Assembly: GCA_903813345.2 (NCBI GenBank)
Contig: CAIIXF020000009.1
Location: 622,001 to 686,000 of the forward strand
DNA from: Owenia fusiformis
Lineage: Eukaryota; Annelida; Polychaeta; Sabellida; Oweniidae
DNA length: 64,000 nt
Reading direction: 5' to 3'
Within the stretch, counting starts at the first letter, position 1. Each line of letters begins with the position of its first letter. The position numbers and the translations under genes were made by a program. The notes under the pieces were generated by a model. It was given only the letters and a program-made list of their open reading frames with translations, did not search any database and was not told where the DNA came from. Of the stretch, positions 63,897-64,000 are shown piece by piece.

Positions 63897-64000
63897 CTAT
63901 AAAAAGAAAAATGATTGATTTAACTTATTCACTCCCACAGTTAGGTAAAAAAAACATGTTATAACAGGGATAAGTACAACCAATTTGATAAATCGACTTA

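Overview
This is eukaryotic, AT-rich DNA with long introns and dense transposon remains. Animal-type glutamate dehydrogenase (GDH) exons with consensus splice sites, a CILP-like matrix protein, cGAS/Mab-21-like genes, and LINE and DIRS-order retrotransposons point to a marine invertebrate, most likely a lophotrochozoan such as a bivalve mollusc. The organism call is inference; no ribosomal or mitochondrial marker is present.

Layout. (1) Bases 3-1955, + strand: the last coding exon of a CILP-like secreted protein, running in from the left edge. (2) 1956-5400: noncoding DNA packed with foldback/MITE elements. (3) About 5415-46578: two tandem direct copies of one segment, unit 1 (about 5415-19351) and unit 2 (about 19590-46578). 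Each carries, on the - strand, the same seven 3' exons of GDH and, inside one GDH intron, a single-exon cGAS-like nucleotidyltransferase gene. Unit 2 is larger because it gained a LINE with a tyrosine-recombinase retrotransposon nested in it (33177-41837), several TIR DNA elements and an expanded minisatellite; unit 1 supplies the empty sites. (4) 46657-63896: the single-copy upstream part of GDH, including three tandem 89-bp exons (52799-52887, 51524-51612, 47768-47856) that look mutually exclusive. The intron at 52888-63316 holds an 8.2-kb TIR element with further elements nested inside it. The GDH 5' end lies beyond the right edge.

How the genes relate. Only one set of upstream GDH exons exists but two complete sets of C-terminal exons, so one transcription unit could choose among three middle exons and two 3' sets. 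By eye, the two 3' sets differ at about 20 of 756 coding bases, about 18 of them silent. The cGAS-like genes in the same two units are far more diverged in protein sequence (about a quarter of residues) with both active sites kept. The main alternative for the tandem layout is an assembly artefact joining two haplotypes.

The strongest candidates for something undescribed are the three-way GDH exon choice, in which one exon replaces a GTP-site arginine by leucine; the duplicated GDH 3' half with its nested immune-type genes; two minisatellites that each copy a GDH splice acceptor; and the large nested element with clustered 12-base motifs.
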